62,957 nucleotides of DNA from Nitrososphaerota archaeon (GTDB taxonomy: Archaea; Thermoproteota; Nitrososphaeria; Nitrososphaerales; Nitrosopumilaceae): the NCBI GenBank assembly GCA_022573895.1, contig JACZTB010000006.1, forward strand, positions 1-62,957. The letters run 5' to 3'. Each line of letters opens with the position of its first letter. Position 1 is the first letter of the stretch. Below are positions 41,285 through 51,107 of the stretch, piece after piece. Position numbers and translations under genes: made by a program. The notes under the pieces were generated by a model that did not search any database, had not been told where the DNA came from, and saw nothing but the letters and a program-made list of their open reading frames with translations.

Positions 41285-42439
41285 ATGAAAAATCTCATGG
41301 ACAAATCAGGTGTTTTTGTAGGTGGGGCTATTGGAGCCATAATTGTTATTGTCATATTTGCAGTACTATTTGTATCACCGCCAGAATCAATAAAACCTGA
41401 AATCATAGTTAGTAATGGTCATACGCCAAGTACAGTTGGAGAAGTAACTCCACTTTATTCAAGTAGTTTATCATTAATTGAGATTTTTGAGAAATCTGAA
41501 TCTGGAGTGGTAAGAGTTAATGTTAAAAGAAGTGAAGCAGTTGAGGGAGAAAGCGGGCTAGGTTCAGGTTTTGTTTTTGATAGAAAAGGGCACATAGCTA
41601 CAAATGCTCACGTAGTTGATGATGCAGAAAAAATTGTAGTTACATTTCTTGACGGTAGATCATATAATGCTGAAATTATTGGAACAGATGAGTATACTGA
41701 CCTGGCAGTAATCAAAGTTAATGCAGACTTGATACTTTTACACCCATTAGCACTTGGCGATTCATCTAATCTCAAAGTAGGAGAAGCAATAGCCGCAATT
41801 GGAAATCCGTTTGGATTATCAGGTTCAATGACTTCAGGAATAGTAAGTCAATTAGGAAGATTACTTCCATCAGGTTCAGGATATTCTATTCCAGATGTAA
41901 TTCAAACGGATGCTGCCATCAATCCTGGAAATTCAGGAGGACCATTACTTAACATGAGAGGCGAGGTCGTGGGCATGAATACTGCAATTCAATCAACAAC
42001 AGGTGAATTTACAGGAGTTGGATTTGCAATACCATCAAAGACTATTGTCAAAATTATTCCAACTCTAATTGAGAAAGGAGAATACAAACATCCATGGATT
42101 GGAATCTCAGGTCGTGACATTGGTCCAGATCTAGCAAAAGTTTTGGGTCTAAAAGATGCAGTTGGATTTTTGATAGTGACAGTAGTGGAAAATAGTCCAG
42201 CTTCTAAAGCAGGATTGATTGGATCTGAAAAAACCATTCAATCTCAAGGAATTAATTATCCAATAGGTGGAGATATCATTTTATCAGTAGATGAAATTGA
42301 AGTTAGAAAGATTGATGACATTTTGGTACATCTTCAAAGAGCAAAATCTGTTGGAGACGAGATGGTTTTAGAGATTCTGAGAGATAATAGAACGACAAAT
42401 ATTACAATTGTTCTCCAAGAAAGACCAAATCTAAAGTAG
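41285..42439 (+). CDS. HtrA/DegP-type serine protease, membrane-anchored
   Basis: 384 residues from ATG 41285; an upstream ATG at 41201 lies within the preceding gene and is less likely. One N-terminal membrane helix (about 10-30). Catalytic triad His109 (TNAHVV), Asp139 (YTDLAV) and Ser217 (GNSGGP). A single PDZ domain (about 280-380) with GVGFAIPSKT before it. Acts outside the membrane in protein quality control. Archaeal HtrA proteins are rather rare, making it a likely bacterial acquisition in the lineage (inference). Confidence 0.92.
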   Translation: MKNLMDKSGVFVGGAIGAIIVIVIFAVLFVSPPESIKPEIIVSNGHTPSTVGEVTPLYSSSLSLIEIFEKSESGVVRVNVKRSEAVEGESGLGSGFVFDRKGHIATNAHVVDDAEKIVVTFLDGRSYNAEIIGTDEYTDLAVIKVNADLILLHPLALGDSSNLKVGEAIAAIGNPFGLSGSMTSGIVSQLGRLLPSGSGYSIPDVIQTDAAINPGNSGGPLLNMRGEVVGMNTAIQSTTGEFTGVGFAIPSKTIVKIIPTLIEKGEYKHPWIGISGRDIGPDLAKVLGLKDAVGFLIVTVVENSPASKAGLIGSEKTIQSQGINYPIGGDIILSVDEIEVRKIDDILVHLQRAKSVGDEMVLEILRDNRTTNITIVLQERPNLK

Positions 42440-42481
42440 TACAATACAAGCATAAATACTTCTAATCAAGAATCTTTTCTG

Positions 42482-43651
42482 TTGAGTAAGCTTGTGTTAA
42501 ACTCTGAGAGTTTAAACAATATTTTAGAGAACAAAGTAATTTCTCGTCAAGACATTATTGAGATTTATCAAAATGCAATAAAGGACTCTAGTGAACTTTT
42601 TTCAGTTGCGCAGAACTTGAGAAAAAAATTCAAAAAAGATTCAGTTACATTTTCAAAAAAAGCATTTTTAAACATAGTTAATCTCTGCAAAGATACTTGT
42701 TCATACTGCACATACAAAGCAGAGCCAGGAGAAGAAAAACTGTCCTTAATGTCAAAACAGCAAATATTTGAACTATTACAACTTGCAAAAAAATACAGAT
42801 GTGTTGAAGCACTTTTTGTTACAGGTGAGAGACCAGAACAGAAATATCAAGAAGCGCGAGACTGGCTAAAAGAAAATGGATTCAAATCAACTGCTGAATA
42901 TCTCATTCATGCATCAGAACTTGCATTAGAATTAGGGTTATTCCCACATACAAATGCTGGTAACCTGAATTTTGAGGAGATGAGAGAATTGAAGAAAACA
43001 AATGTATCAATGGGAATAATGCTTGAAAATATTAGTGAAAGATTAACAAAAAAAGGAATGCCACACTATTTAGCTGCAAGTAAAAGACCAAAAGCAAGGT
43101 TAGAAGTATTGAAAAATTCTGGAAAATTAGGAATTCCAATGACAACAGGAATTCTTATAGGAATTGGAGAGACTGTAGAGGAGTTAATTGATTCAATTTT
43201 TGCAATAAAACAATTGCATCAAAAATATGGAAATATTCAAGAAGTGATTCTACAAAATTTTCAACCAAAACCAGATACAATGATGAAGAATGTACCATCA
43301 GTTGATGAAAACTATTTCAAAATAATTGTGGCGTTATCAAGGATCATCATGCCAGAGATGAACATACAGATTCCCCCAAATCTATCCCCAAAATCATATC
43401 AAAGTTTCTTATCAGTTGGAATAAATGACTGGGGGGGAATATCGCCATTAACTCCAGATTTTGTTAATCCAGAATTCTCCTGGCCAAAAATTGACAAAGT
43501 AGATGAAAATTCAAAAAATGCAGGATTTGAATTAAAGTGTAGATTTCCAATATATCCTGAATTTTTTTCTTTTGTTAGTAAAGAGTTAAGAGAAAAGATA
43601 TCAGTTATTGAAAATGAAGAAGGACTAGTAAAAGAGGAGTATTGGAGATGA
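42482..43651 (+). CDS. cofG: FO synthase subunit 1 (radical SAM)
   Basis: 389 residues from TTG 42482. Radical-SAM cluster Cys69, Cys73 and Cys76 (CKDTCSYC). EALFVTGERPEQKY and MGIMLENISERL, then HYLAASKRP are CofG signatures, as is NDWGGISPLT near the end. With CofH it condenses a tyrosine-derived radical with a pyrimidine to build the deazaflavin core of F420. Its TGA overlaps the cofH start by four bases. Confidence 0.95.
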   Translation: MSKLVLNSESLNNILENKVISRQDIIEIYQNAIKDSSELFSVAQNLRKKFKKDSVTFSKKAFLNIVNLCKDTCSYCTYKAEPGEEKLSLMSKQQIFELLQLAKKYRCVEALFVTGERPEQKYQEARDWLKENGFKSTAEYLIHASELALELGLFPHTNAGNLNFEEMRELKKTNVSMGIMLENISERLTKKGMPHYLAASKRPKARLEVLKNSGKLGIPMTTGILIGIGETVEELIDSIFAIKQLHQKYGNIQEVILQNFQPKPDTMMKNVPSVDENYFKIIVALSRIIMPEMNIQIPPNLSPKSYQSFLSVGINDWGGISPLTPDFVNPEFSWPKIDKVDENSKNAGFELKCRFPIYPEFFSFVSKELREKISVIENEEGLVKEEYWR

Positions 43652-44907
43652 CAATTAACATAGATTCATTTTTTAAAAATGCAGATCCAATAGTGTCTAA
43701 AATCTTGAACAATGCATTATCAGACAAGGAAATTTCTGTAGAAGATGGTTTGATATTATACAATACAATTGGGATCGACTTTCATCTAGTAGGGCTAGTT
43801 GCAGATGAAATCAGAAGAAGAAAAGTAGGCGATGTTGTATCATACGTAGTTAACAGAAATATCAATTTCACAAATGTTTGCATCAAGCAATGTGGTTTTT
43901 GTGCATTTAGTAGAGACTTTCGAGAAGAAGAAGGGTATTTCCTGCCAACTGAAGAGATTGTACGAAGAGCAAAAGAGGCTCATCAATTAGGTGCAACTGA
44001 AGTCTGTATTCAGGCAGGACTGCCACCAGACATGGAAGGAGATTTGTATGAAAACATATGCAGAGAAATCAAAAAAGAGATTCCAGACATCCACATTCAT
44101 GGATTTTCGCCTGAAGAGATTCTATATGGTGCAAAAAGATCAGATACATCAATTAAAGAATTTCTGAAGAGAATGAAAGAAGCAGGAGTAGACACACTTC
44201 CAGGAACATCTGCTGAAATTCTTGATCAGAAACTTCGAGATAAAATTTCCCCAGGCAGAATCAGTGTAAAAGAATGGGAAGAGGTTATCAAGACTGCTCA
44301 CAAAATGGGTATCAATACAACATCAACTATGATGTTTGGTCATCTAGAAACACTTGAACATAGAGTAAGACACATTGCAAAACTAAGAGAAATTCAAAAA
44401 GAGACAGGTGGATTTACAGAATTTGTTCCCCTAAATTTCATTCCTGATGAAGCACCAATGTACAAACATCAGTTACATGAAGGAATTAAAGACGGAGCAA
44501 GTGGAAATGATGTTTTACTCACACATGCAATTGCAAGAATAATGTTGAATAATTCTATTAATAATCTTCAGATGTCATGGGTAAAAGAAGGTCAAAAGAT
44601 GTCTCAATTATTACTGATGTGGGGAGCAAACGATTTTGGAGGAACGCTGATCAATGAGAGTATATCAACATCTGCAGGTTCAGAGCATGGTCAGTTATTA
44701 AGACCAAAAGAAATAAGGAGGCTGATAAAAGAAATTGGAAGAATTCCAGCAGAAAGAGATACCAATTACAAGATTCTGAGAAAGTTTGAGAATGGAAATG
44801 AAATTGAGAATGGACTTGACAAAGTCATAGATACCTCTCAATTTGGATCATATGTAGAATTAATTAAAATTAACAAATTCAATTATAAAAATCCAAGGAG
44901 AAAATGA
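43648..44907 (+). CDS. cofH: FO synthase subunit 2 (radical SAM)
   Basis: 419 residues from ATG 43648 (ATGA overlap with cofG); a TTG six bases earlier is possible. Cluster Cys78, Cys82 and Cys85 (CIKQCGFC). HIHGFSPEEI, LPGTSAEIL and TTSTMMFGH are family marks, with GANDFGGTLINESIS near the end. Uses SAM to make the first radical step from tyrosine in Fo synthesis. Directly followed, without a gap, by a PmbA/TldD-like gene. Confidence 0.95.
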   Translation: MTINIDSFFKNADPIVSKILNNALSDKEISVEDGLILYNTIGIDFHLVGLVADEIRRRKVGDVVSYVVNRNINFTNVCIKQCGFCAFSRDFREEEGYFLPTEEIVRRAKEAHQLGATEVCIQAGLPPDMEGDLYENICREIKKEIPDIHIHGFSPEEILYGAKRSDTSIKEFLKRMKEAGVDTLPGTSAEILDQKLRDKISPGRISVKEWEEVIKTAHKMGINTTSTMMFGHLETLEHRVRHIAKLREIQKETGGFTEFVPLNFIPDEAPMYKHQLHEGIKDGASGNDVLLTHAIARIMLNNSINNLQMSWVKEGQKMSQLLLMWGANDFGGTLINESISTSAGSEHGQLLRPKEIRRLIKEIGRIPAERDTNYKILRKFENGNEIENGLDKVIDTSQFGSYVELIKINKFNYKNPRRK

Positions 44908-46266
44908 TTGTCTGCCTTAGACAAGGCATTAAATCATTCAAGGAACATAGGAATCAATGAATGTGAGATAGTTGTTGTAAAAAAGAAGATCATTACTGTA
45001 AGAATCACAGATTCTGAGATTGTAGAAATTAAGCAAAACTTTGATGAAAATTATGGTATAAGATTAATTCATGACAAAAAAATTGCGTCAATTCAAACAA
45101 CCAACCAACAAGAGATAGAAGAAAAAATAGATAGTTCATTTAAAACATCATCAAAACTCAAGCCAAGAGATTTTTGGGATGGATTACCATACGACGCTAC
45201 ACTCAAGCGACTTGATGGAACATTTGATAAGAAACTGGAGAAGATTTCCGGTGCAAAAGTAATGGATATCGCACAAAATATGATAAATTCGGCAAATAAT
45301 GATAAGGTAAATACGATTACAGGTTCTCTAAACATAGTTTCAGAGAATTTTGAGATAGCAAATTCTAATGGATTGAATCTAAATGACAAGGCCACATACA
45401 TTTCAGGAATCATTAACGCAGAATCTGAATATGGGACCTTACCCGTATCAGGAATAGGATATACAAGTGGTAGAACTTTATCAAATTTTTCTGCAGAACA
45501 AATTGGAAATGATGCAAAAATTATGTGCATTGAATCAATCAATCCGCAAAAAATTGATTCAGACAAGTATTCTATAATTTTTGAACCGTATTCAGTAGGA
45601 GAATTATTTGCATTTGTTGTTGCATCTAATTTTAATTTTAAAACATTTTCAGAAAAGAAAAGTTGTTTTTCAAATAATTTTGAAGAAAAAATAGCAGTGG
45701 AACAACTTAGCTTGATTGATGATCCTCATATACCAGAAGGTATTGGAACGAAATCTGTAGATGATGAAGGAATAGAAACTCAAAAAAGAAATTTGATTGA
45801 AGAGGGAATTTTTAAAAATACTTTTTCGAATCTTTTTGATAGTTACAAAGAAGGAAAACAATCTTCAGGCAATGCATCTAGATCAGGATCACCTATGGGA
45901 AGAAGTTCAGAACCAATTCCAATTTCAGCACCTCACAATCTCAAAATAAATCCAGGAGATAGTTCTCAAGAAGACATGATTAAAGATACAAAACATGGAT
46001 TGTTAGTTGGAAGATTATGGTACACATATGCAGTAAACCCAATTAAAGGGGATTTTTCATGTACAGCAAGAAGTGGGATAAGAATTATTGAAAATGGGGA
46101 GATAAAAGGACCTGGAAAATCAGTTAGAATAATCCACAACCTTCCAACTCTGATAAAAAATATTTCAGAAATTGGAAACAACCAAAAAAATGTTATTCAA
46201 TGGGCATCACTTCCATCTATTGTACCATCAATAAAAGCAGAAAATATTTCTGTAAACTCTATCTAA
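44908..46266 (+). CDS. PmbA/TldD family protein
   Basis: 452 residues from TTG 44908, immediately after the cofH stop. Family features include YGIRLIHDKKIASIQT at the N-terminus, FEPYSVGELFAFVVASNFN, GTKSVDDEGIET and the C-terminal FSCTARSGIRIIENGEI. TldD carries a zinc HExxxH motif; none is visible here, so this is the PmbA/TldE-type partner rather than the catalytic subunit. A TldD subunit is expected elsewhere. Known pairs degrade or mature modified peptides; the cofGH link is unexplained. Confidence 0.85.
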   Translation: MSALDKALNHSRNIGINECEIVVVKKKIITVRITDSEIVEIKQNFDENYGIRLIHDKKIASIQTTNQQEIEEKIDSSFKTSSKLKPRDFWDGLPYDATLKRLDGTFDKKLEKISGAKVMDIAQNMINSANNDKVNTITGSLNIVSENFEIANSNGLNLNDKATYISGIINAESEYGTLPVSGIGYTSGRTLSNFSAEQIGNDAKIMCIESINPQKIDSDKYSIIFEPYSVGELFAFVVASNFNFKTFSEKKSCFSNNFEEKIAVEQLSLIDDPHIPEGIGTKSVDDEGIETQKRNLIEEGIFKNTFSNLFDSYKEGKQSSGNASRSGSPMGRSSEPIPISAPHNLKINPGDSSQEDMIKDTKHGLLVGRLWYTYAVNPIKGDFSCTARSGIRIIENGEIKGPGKSVRIIHNLPTLIKNISEIGNNQKNVIQWASLPSIVPSIKAENISVNSI

Positions 46267-46286
46267 ATGGTAGATTCAGGCATAAG

Positions 46287-47222
46287 TTACTTGAAAAATG
46301 TGACTGCCAGATATGCAACATAGCCAATAGTTAAACAGACACCCATGACTCTACTGATAATTCCAGTTTTTATAGCAATTAGTAATGAAAGACTAAAGAT
46401 AATCATTATTGCATAATCAACATAAACATCAGAGTCAATCATCACACCACCAAGTGCAGCGCCAACTCCCATTATCATCAAAATGTTGTAGATATTACTT
46501 CCAACGATAGTTCCAATACCAATATCTGTATGTCCCTTTCTAATTGCAATAATCGATGTGATTAATTCTGGGAGAGATGTTCCGATTGCAATTACCGTTA
46601 ATCCAATAATTTTTTCTGATAATCCAAACTCTTTTGCTAAAATTATAGCATTATCAACTGTAAGAATTGCACCAACATACAAAAGTGTAATACCTATTCC
46701 AATTAGTCCTACAGATTTTAGATATATGTTGTTTTTTCCTTTTTCAATTTTCTCTTTGTTTTCTTCTCTATGTTTCATTATATCTTTGTATGTATAAAAT
46801 GCAAATACTCCTAATCCACCAAGTAATAATATTCCATCATGCTGAGAAATTTCACCATCAATTGAGAGTAAAACAAGTAAAAGAGAAACTCCCAACATAA
46901 TTAGAATTTCTTTTCGTAAAATAGATTTTCTTACTACAAGTGGAACAAGAATTGCAGATACACCAATTACCATACCAACGTTTGCAATATTGCTTCCAAT
47001 AATATTTCCTAAAATAATTGCACTATGTTCTCCGGCTGCAGCAACACTAGCAGCAAGTTCTGGAGTGGAAGTACCATATGCCACAATAGTCATTCCAATT
47101 ACAAGATTACTTATTCTGAATTTTCTTGCAATAGTAACACCGCCGTTGACTAGCCAATTTCCACCAAAACATAACATCGCCAGTCCAACTACAGTTAGAA
47201 TAACATTTACTGCTACTTCCAC
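46287..47222 (-). CDS. Calcium/sodium antiporter family protein
   Basis: 311 residues with about ten membrane helices in two inverted halves. Each half has the ion-binding motif of the CaCA family: GTSTPELAAS with NIIGSNIANVGM in the first, GTSLPELITS with TIVGSNIYNILM in the second. Exchanges Na+ (or H+) for Ca2+ across the membrane. ATG 47222. Convergent with the PmbA-like gene; monocistronic. Confidence 0.92.
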   Translation of the reverse strand: MEVAVNVILTVVGLAMLCFGGNWLVNGGVTIARKFRISNLVIGMTIVAYGTSTPELAASVAAAGEHSAIILGNIIGSNIANVGMVIGVSAILVPLVVRKSILRKEILIMLGVSLLLVLLSIDGEISQHDGILLLGGLGVFAFYTYKDIMKHREENKEKIEKGKNNIYLKSVGLIGIGITLLYVGAILTVDNAIILAKEFGLSEKIIGLTVIAIGTSLPELITSIIAIRKGHTDIGIGTIVGSNIYNILMIMGVGAALGGVMIDSDVYVDYAIMIIFSLSLLIAIKTGIISRVMGVCLTIGYVAYLAVTFFK

Positions 47223-47434
47223 AAAGAACTTTCAGATTTTGGTTGTTTAAAGGAGATTATTTACTATAATTTCACAATTTTAACAATTCAAGCTAATGCT
47301 AAAATGAGTTATAACACAAAAGGGTTTTTGAGTTGTTCAGGATTACAAAATGTCAACAAGCATAAAATTCAGGTACGAAAAATCAGCTAGAAAGATCAAT
47401 AAAGCTCAAGTTAAAGATTAATAAAGTAATATAC

Positions 47435-47455
47435 CGTACCATACAGTATGGTACG
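47435..47455. promoter_or_regulatory. Perfect palindromic operator over a start codon
   Basis: CGTACCATAC (47435-47444) and GTATGGTACG (47446-47455) are exact inverse complements around one A. The ATG of the winged-helix gene (47448) lies inside the right arm. With an AT-rich TATA-like stretch (ttaataaagt, about 26 bases upstream), a bound dimer would block a leaderless start. A half-site-like ggtacgaa recurs near 47373. Likely the autoregulatory site of the encoded protein. Confidence 0.6.
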
Positions 47456-47795
47456 AACAAGACTAACATATGTGCCACTAGAAGTGGCAGATCAATTTGA
47501 GGATTTCATCATAAAAAGAGAGGAGCAAGTGCTTGATGCAGTAAAAGCAAGAACAAGAGATTACAGTACACTAACTCTGTTGAAATTGTTGTATCAGCTT
47601 AGAGGAAATTCTATGACGTTTTCGAATTTGTATTCAAGATCAAAGATCAGAATGAAAAAATCATATTTGAATTATCTACATCTATGCGTAGATTACAACT
47701 TTATCAAAAAAGAACCAGTAGGGCCAAATGTGATCTATTCGATTACAGATAAGGGTCAAACCATGTTGAATCTCTTCATGCATAAAGGTAATTAG
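47448..47795 (+). CDS. Winged-helix transcriptional regulator
   Basis: 115 residues, ATG 47448. The fold is seen in STLTLLKLLYQLRGNSMTFS (helix 1), KKSYLNYLHLCVDYNFIKK (recognition helix and next) and a wing (NVIYSITDKGQTML). Length and pattern are of the PadR/ArsR-like or SSO-type archaeal wHTH group. Its own start lies in a perfect 21-base palindrome, suggesting negative autoregulation. The PAC2 gene follows by 22 bases and may share the control. Confidence 0.75.
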   Translation: MVRTRLTYVPLEVADQFEDFIIKREEQVLDAVKARTRDYSTLTLLKLLYQLRGNSMTFSNLYSRSKIRMKKSYLNYLHLCVDYNFIKKEPVGPNVIYSITDKGQTMLNLFMHKGN

Positions 47796-47817
47796 ACAGA
47801 AAAAATCGACGCAAGAT

Positions 47818-48543
47818 GTGCAGAAAGAATTTCCTGAAGCAGAAGTCTTTGAGACAAAGAAAGTAGAATTAAAAAATCCAATAATTTTTGCAGGCTTTGT
47901 CGGAGCAGGTCTTGTAGGTCCTGTTGCAATTAATCACATTATTGAAAAATTGAAAATGGAGCAGATTGGAGTGATGAGATCAAAATACCTTCCCCCATCA
48001 ACAGTTTTCATGAGAGGCAGATTACGTCATCCATTTAGGTTTTATGCAAATCAAGATGGAACAATATGTGCAATAATTTGTGAGATTACATTGAAGATGG
48101 AAGGACTTTACTGTCTGGTATCATCAATTTTAGATTGGGCAGCAGAAAAAGGATCCAAAGAAATTGTGATCCTAGATGGGGTTGCAAGTAATGAACATGA
48201 TAACAAAGCATACTGTGCAGCTGAAGAAGATCTGATAAGAACAATGGCAGACAAAGACATCAGCGTGATTCCTCAAGGATTTATCACAGGCATTCCAGGA
48301 GGCATACTAAACGAATGTCTAGTAAGAGAAATTCAGGGTTTGACTCTATTGGTAAAAGCAAACAAGACAATGCCTGATTCTGCTGCGGCAGCAACTCTGA
48401 TTGAAGCACTAAATAGATTCTATGAAATGGAAATAGATACAACAGAGCTTAAAGAAGACAAAGAGAGAATTAAATCAGAATTTAGGGAACTGTCTCAGAA
48501 ATATGTAGAGCATAGAGAAGAGACATCTGGAATGTATATGTGA
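47818..48543 (+). CDS. PAC2 family proteasome-assembly-chaperone-like protein
   Basis: 241 residues from GTG 47818. The PAC2 fold is indicated by IIFAGFVGAGLVGPVAINHI at the start, VILDGVASNEHDNK in the middle and FITGIPGGILNECLV, then DSAAAATLIEALNRFY. Archaeal members may assist proteasome assembly or bind small ligands. It lies 22 bases after the winged-helix gene, probably co-transcribed, and ahead of purM. Confidence 0.88.
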   Translation: MQKEFPEAEVFETKKVELKNPIIFAGFVGAGLVGPVAINHIIEKLKMEQIGVMRSKYLPPSTVFMRGRLRHPFRFYANQDGTICAIICEITLKMEGLYCLVSSILDWAAEKGSKEIVILDGVASNEHDNKAYCAAEEDLIRTMADKDISVIPQGFITGIPGGILNECLVREIQGLTLLVKANKTMPDSAAAATLIEALNRFYEMEIDTTELKEDKERIKSEFRELSQKYVEHREETSGMYM

Positions 48544-48592
48544 TCAAAATAATAGGCAAATTCTTTTATTCACAGCAAATACGCATCAAACT

Positions 48593-49615
48593 ATGGTTCT
48601 AACCTACAAAAAAGCAGGTGTAGACATTTCTAAAATTAAACAAAGTCAAACGGCAATTGGTAAATTAATTACATCAACTCACAAGCTTCAGAAAAAAGTA
48701 AAGATAACACATGGATTTGGACATTATGCAGGAATTGTAGAGATTCCAGGTGGTAAACTTTTGGCTACACATACAGACGGTGTTGGAACTAAAGTAGTAA
48801 TTGCAAATATGATGAAAAAATATGACACAATAGGAATTGATTGTGTTGCAATGAATGTTAATGACATAATCTGTATTGGTGCAACACCAATCTCATTTGT
48901 AGACTATATTGCTGCAAACAAAAATGATGTAAAGTTATTTAAAAAAATTGTAGAGGGTTTAGTAAAAGGTGCAAAAAAAGCAGCGGTGCCTATTGTAGGA
49001 GGAGAAACTGCAATTATGCCAGATTTAATTTCAGGTAAAGGATTTTCGTTTGATTTAGCTGGAATGGTTTTAGGATTAGTTTCAAAAAAAGAATTAGTTT
49101 TAGGAAATAAAATAAAATCAGGTGATGTCATAATTGGTGTAAAAAGTTCTGGAATCCATTCAAATGGTTTTTCACTTGCAAGAAAAGCTTTGTTAACAAA
49201 ATATTCTTTGAAAGACAAGATCAATGGAGTGGGCGTATTAGGAAATGCATTACTCATCCCAACAGAAATTTATGTAAAACCAGTTTTAGAAGTAAATCAA
49301 AAATGCAAAGTAAATGGTTTGGCACATATCACTGGCGGTTCATTCACAAAACTACTACGATTAAAAAATATTGGGTATGAGATTGATGCATTACCAAAAA
49401 TTCCACCCATTATGGGTCTGATCGAAGAACAGGGAGTAAAACCAGAAGAGATGTACAAGACGTTTAACATGGGTGTTGGTTTTTGTTTGATCTCACCAAA
49501 AAATCAAGTTAAAAAAATAAGAAAAATTTTCAAAAGACATAGAATGACCACATATGAAATTGGTCATGTTAGTAAAAAGAAAGGTGTCTTTGTAAACTCT
49601 AAAAAGATAGCATAA
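48593..49615 (+). CDS. purM: Phosphoribosylformylglycinamidine cyclo-ligase (AIR synthetase)
   Basis: 340 residues, ATG 48593. Core motifs: HTDGVGTKVVIAN, DCVAMNVNDIICIGATP, VGGETAIMPDL, GVKSSGIHSNGFSLAR and HITGGSFTKLLR. Step five of purine synthesis, FGAM + ATP to AIR. Dimer of mixed alpha/beta halves. The gene is 49 bases after the PAC2 stop and is probably transcribed alone or with it. Confidence 0.95.
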   Translation: MVLTYKKAGVDISKIKQSQTAIGKLITSTHKLQKKVKITHGFGHYAGIVEIPGGKLLATHTDGVGTKVVIANMMKKYDTIGIDCVAMNVNDIICIGATPISFVDYIAANKNDVKLFKKIVEGLVKGAKKAAVPIVGGETAIMPDLISGKGFSFDLAGMVLGLVSKKELVLGNKIKSGDVIIGVKSSGIHSNGFSLARKALLTKYSLKDKINGVGVLGNALLIPTEIYVKPVLEVNQKCKVNGLAHITGGSFTKLLRLKNIGYEIDALPKIPPIMGLIEEQGVKPEEMYKTFNMGVGFCLISPKNQVKKIRKIFKRHRMTTYEIGHVSKKKGVFVNSKKIA

Positions 49616-49652
49616 ATAGACTCAATTTTAATCAAAATGAGCGGGTATTAGA

Positions 49653-51065
49653 TTGCAAAAAATTATGCCAATAATAGGACTCACGCTTGTTGGCGTTGTC
49701 ATTATGATGTTTACATTACCCCAAATGATTGGGTTAGAGTTTACAATTGCAATGGCGATGACCATGTCAGTTTTGATGGGAATTTATGTGATTTTAGTTA
49801 CTGAAGTGATACACAGAACAGCACTTGCAATGATTGGTGCACTCATCATCATCATTATTCTAATTTACACTGGCCTAATTCCTGCACACGATACTGTAGA
49901 CTTTGTAATAGGTTCCATTGATTTCAACACAATTGGTTTACTTTTAGGAATGATGATAATTGTTGGAATTCTTGGAGAGACAGGAATTTTTCAGTATATA
50001 GGAATTAAGGCGGCAAAACTGTCCAAGGGAAATGTATGGAAGCTTATGTTATTGTTGTCAGTTATTACAGCAGTTGGTTCTGCATTTTTGGACAATGTTA
50101 CTATGATTCTTCTAATGGTTCCTGTAACCATTTCTGTTTCAAGAATTCTGAACATAAATCCAGTAGCTATAATTCTTGCTGAAATTTTTGCGTCAAACAT
50201 TGGTGGGGCATCTACGCTCATTGGTGATCCTCCAAACATTATGATTGCATCTGCTGCGAATATTGATTTTATGAGTTTTGCATACCATATGACTCCAGAA
50301 GTTATTATCACATTTTTAGCATCATTAGTGATTCTTAAAATCTTGTTTAGAAAAGATCTTAAACAAAACCCAGAGAATGTTGAGAAGCTTATGCAAATTG
50401 ATGAAAAAAAGGAAATCAAAGATCCTGCACTACTCATAAAAAGTGCGATAGTTCTTTTCGGAGTAGTTATTGCATTTATGTTCCATGGAGCTTTGGATTT
50501 GGAAGTATCCATTATTGCTCTAGCAGGAGCTGCAATTCTTTTGGTGATTACAAGAATTAATCCAGCAAAATCATTTACTCATGTAGAATGGCCTACCCTG
50601 ATGTTTTTCGCAGGGTTGTTCATTATTGTATCAGGTGTTGAATTAACAGGAGCGCTGGAACTCTTTGCGCATCAAATAGTTACAGTAACTGGAGGTAATT
50701 TTGAAGCAACGGCGGTCATGATTATATGGTCATCAGCATTTGCTTCAGCATTTGTTGACAATATCCCATATACTGCCACAATGATTCCAATTATTGAAAA
50801 CATTTCACTAGACCCAAACATAGCAAAGAGGTTAGATACGCTTGACTACAATCCTTTGTGGTATGCTTTAGCAATAGGTGCAGATTTTGGAGGAAATGGA
50901 ACTTTAATTGGTGCTAGCGCAAATCTTGTTGCTATTGCACTTGTTGAAAGACACGGTTACCGCTTGGCGTTCAAAGATTTCATCATAAAAGGAATGCCAT
51001 ACATGATTGCAACAACAGCAATCGGTACAGGAGTATATTTGGTAAGATTGATGCTAAATGTATAA
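49653..51065 (+). CDS. ArsB/NhaD-type ion transporter
   Basis: 470 residues from TTG 49653, about eleven membrane helices. Two repeated signatures of the ion transporter superfamily: FASNIGGASTLIGDPPNIMI in the first half and VDNIPYTATMIP with GADFGGNGTLIGASANLVAI in the second. Could be an arsenite pump, a Na+/H+ antiporter or a tricarboxylate-type carrier. No ars regulator lies next to it, so ion specificity is open. Confidence 0.85.
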   Translation: MQKIMPIIGLTLVGVVIMMFTLPQMIGLEFTIAMAMTMSVLMGIYVILVTEVIHRTALAMIGALIIIIILIYTGLIPAHDTVDFVIGSIDFNTIGLLLGMMIIVGILGETGIFQYIGIKAAKLSKGNVWKLMLLLSVITAVGSAFLDNVTMILLMVPVTISVSRILNINPVAIILAEIFASNIGGASTLIGDPPNIMIASAANIDFMSFAYHMTPEVIITFLASLVILKILFRKDLKQNPENVEKLMQIDEKKEIKDPALLIKSAIVLFGVVIAFMFHGALDLEVSIIALAGAAILLVITRINPAKSFTHVEWPTLMFFAGLFIIVSGVELTGALELFAHQIVTVTGGNFEATAVMIIWSSAFASAFVDNIPYTATMIPIIENISLDPNIAKRLDTLDYNPLWYALAIGADFGGNGTLIGASANLVAIALVERHGYRLAFKDFIIKGMPYMIATTAIGTGVYLVRLMLNV

Positions 51066-51107
51066 CAATTTCTTTGGCTTTTTATTTGAGATGATGAGGG
51101 ATAAAGA

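Noticed and set aside
47350-47421. 23-residue basic peptide frame ahead of the winged-helix operator
   Set aside because: Too short, no motif, and it overlaps the likely promoter; kept only as a note since it contains a half-site-like ggtacgaa.
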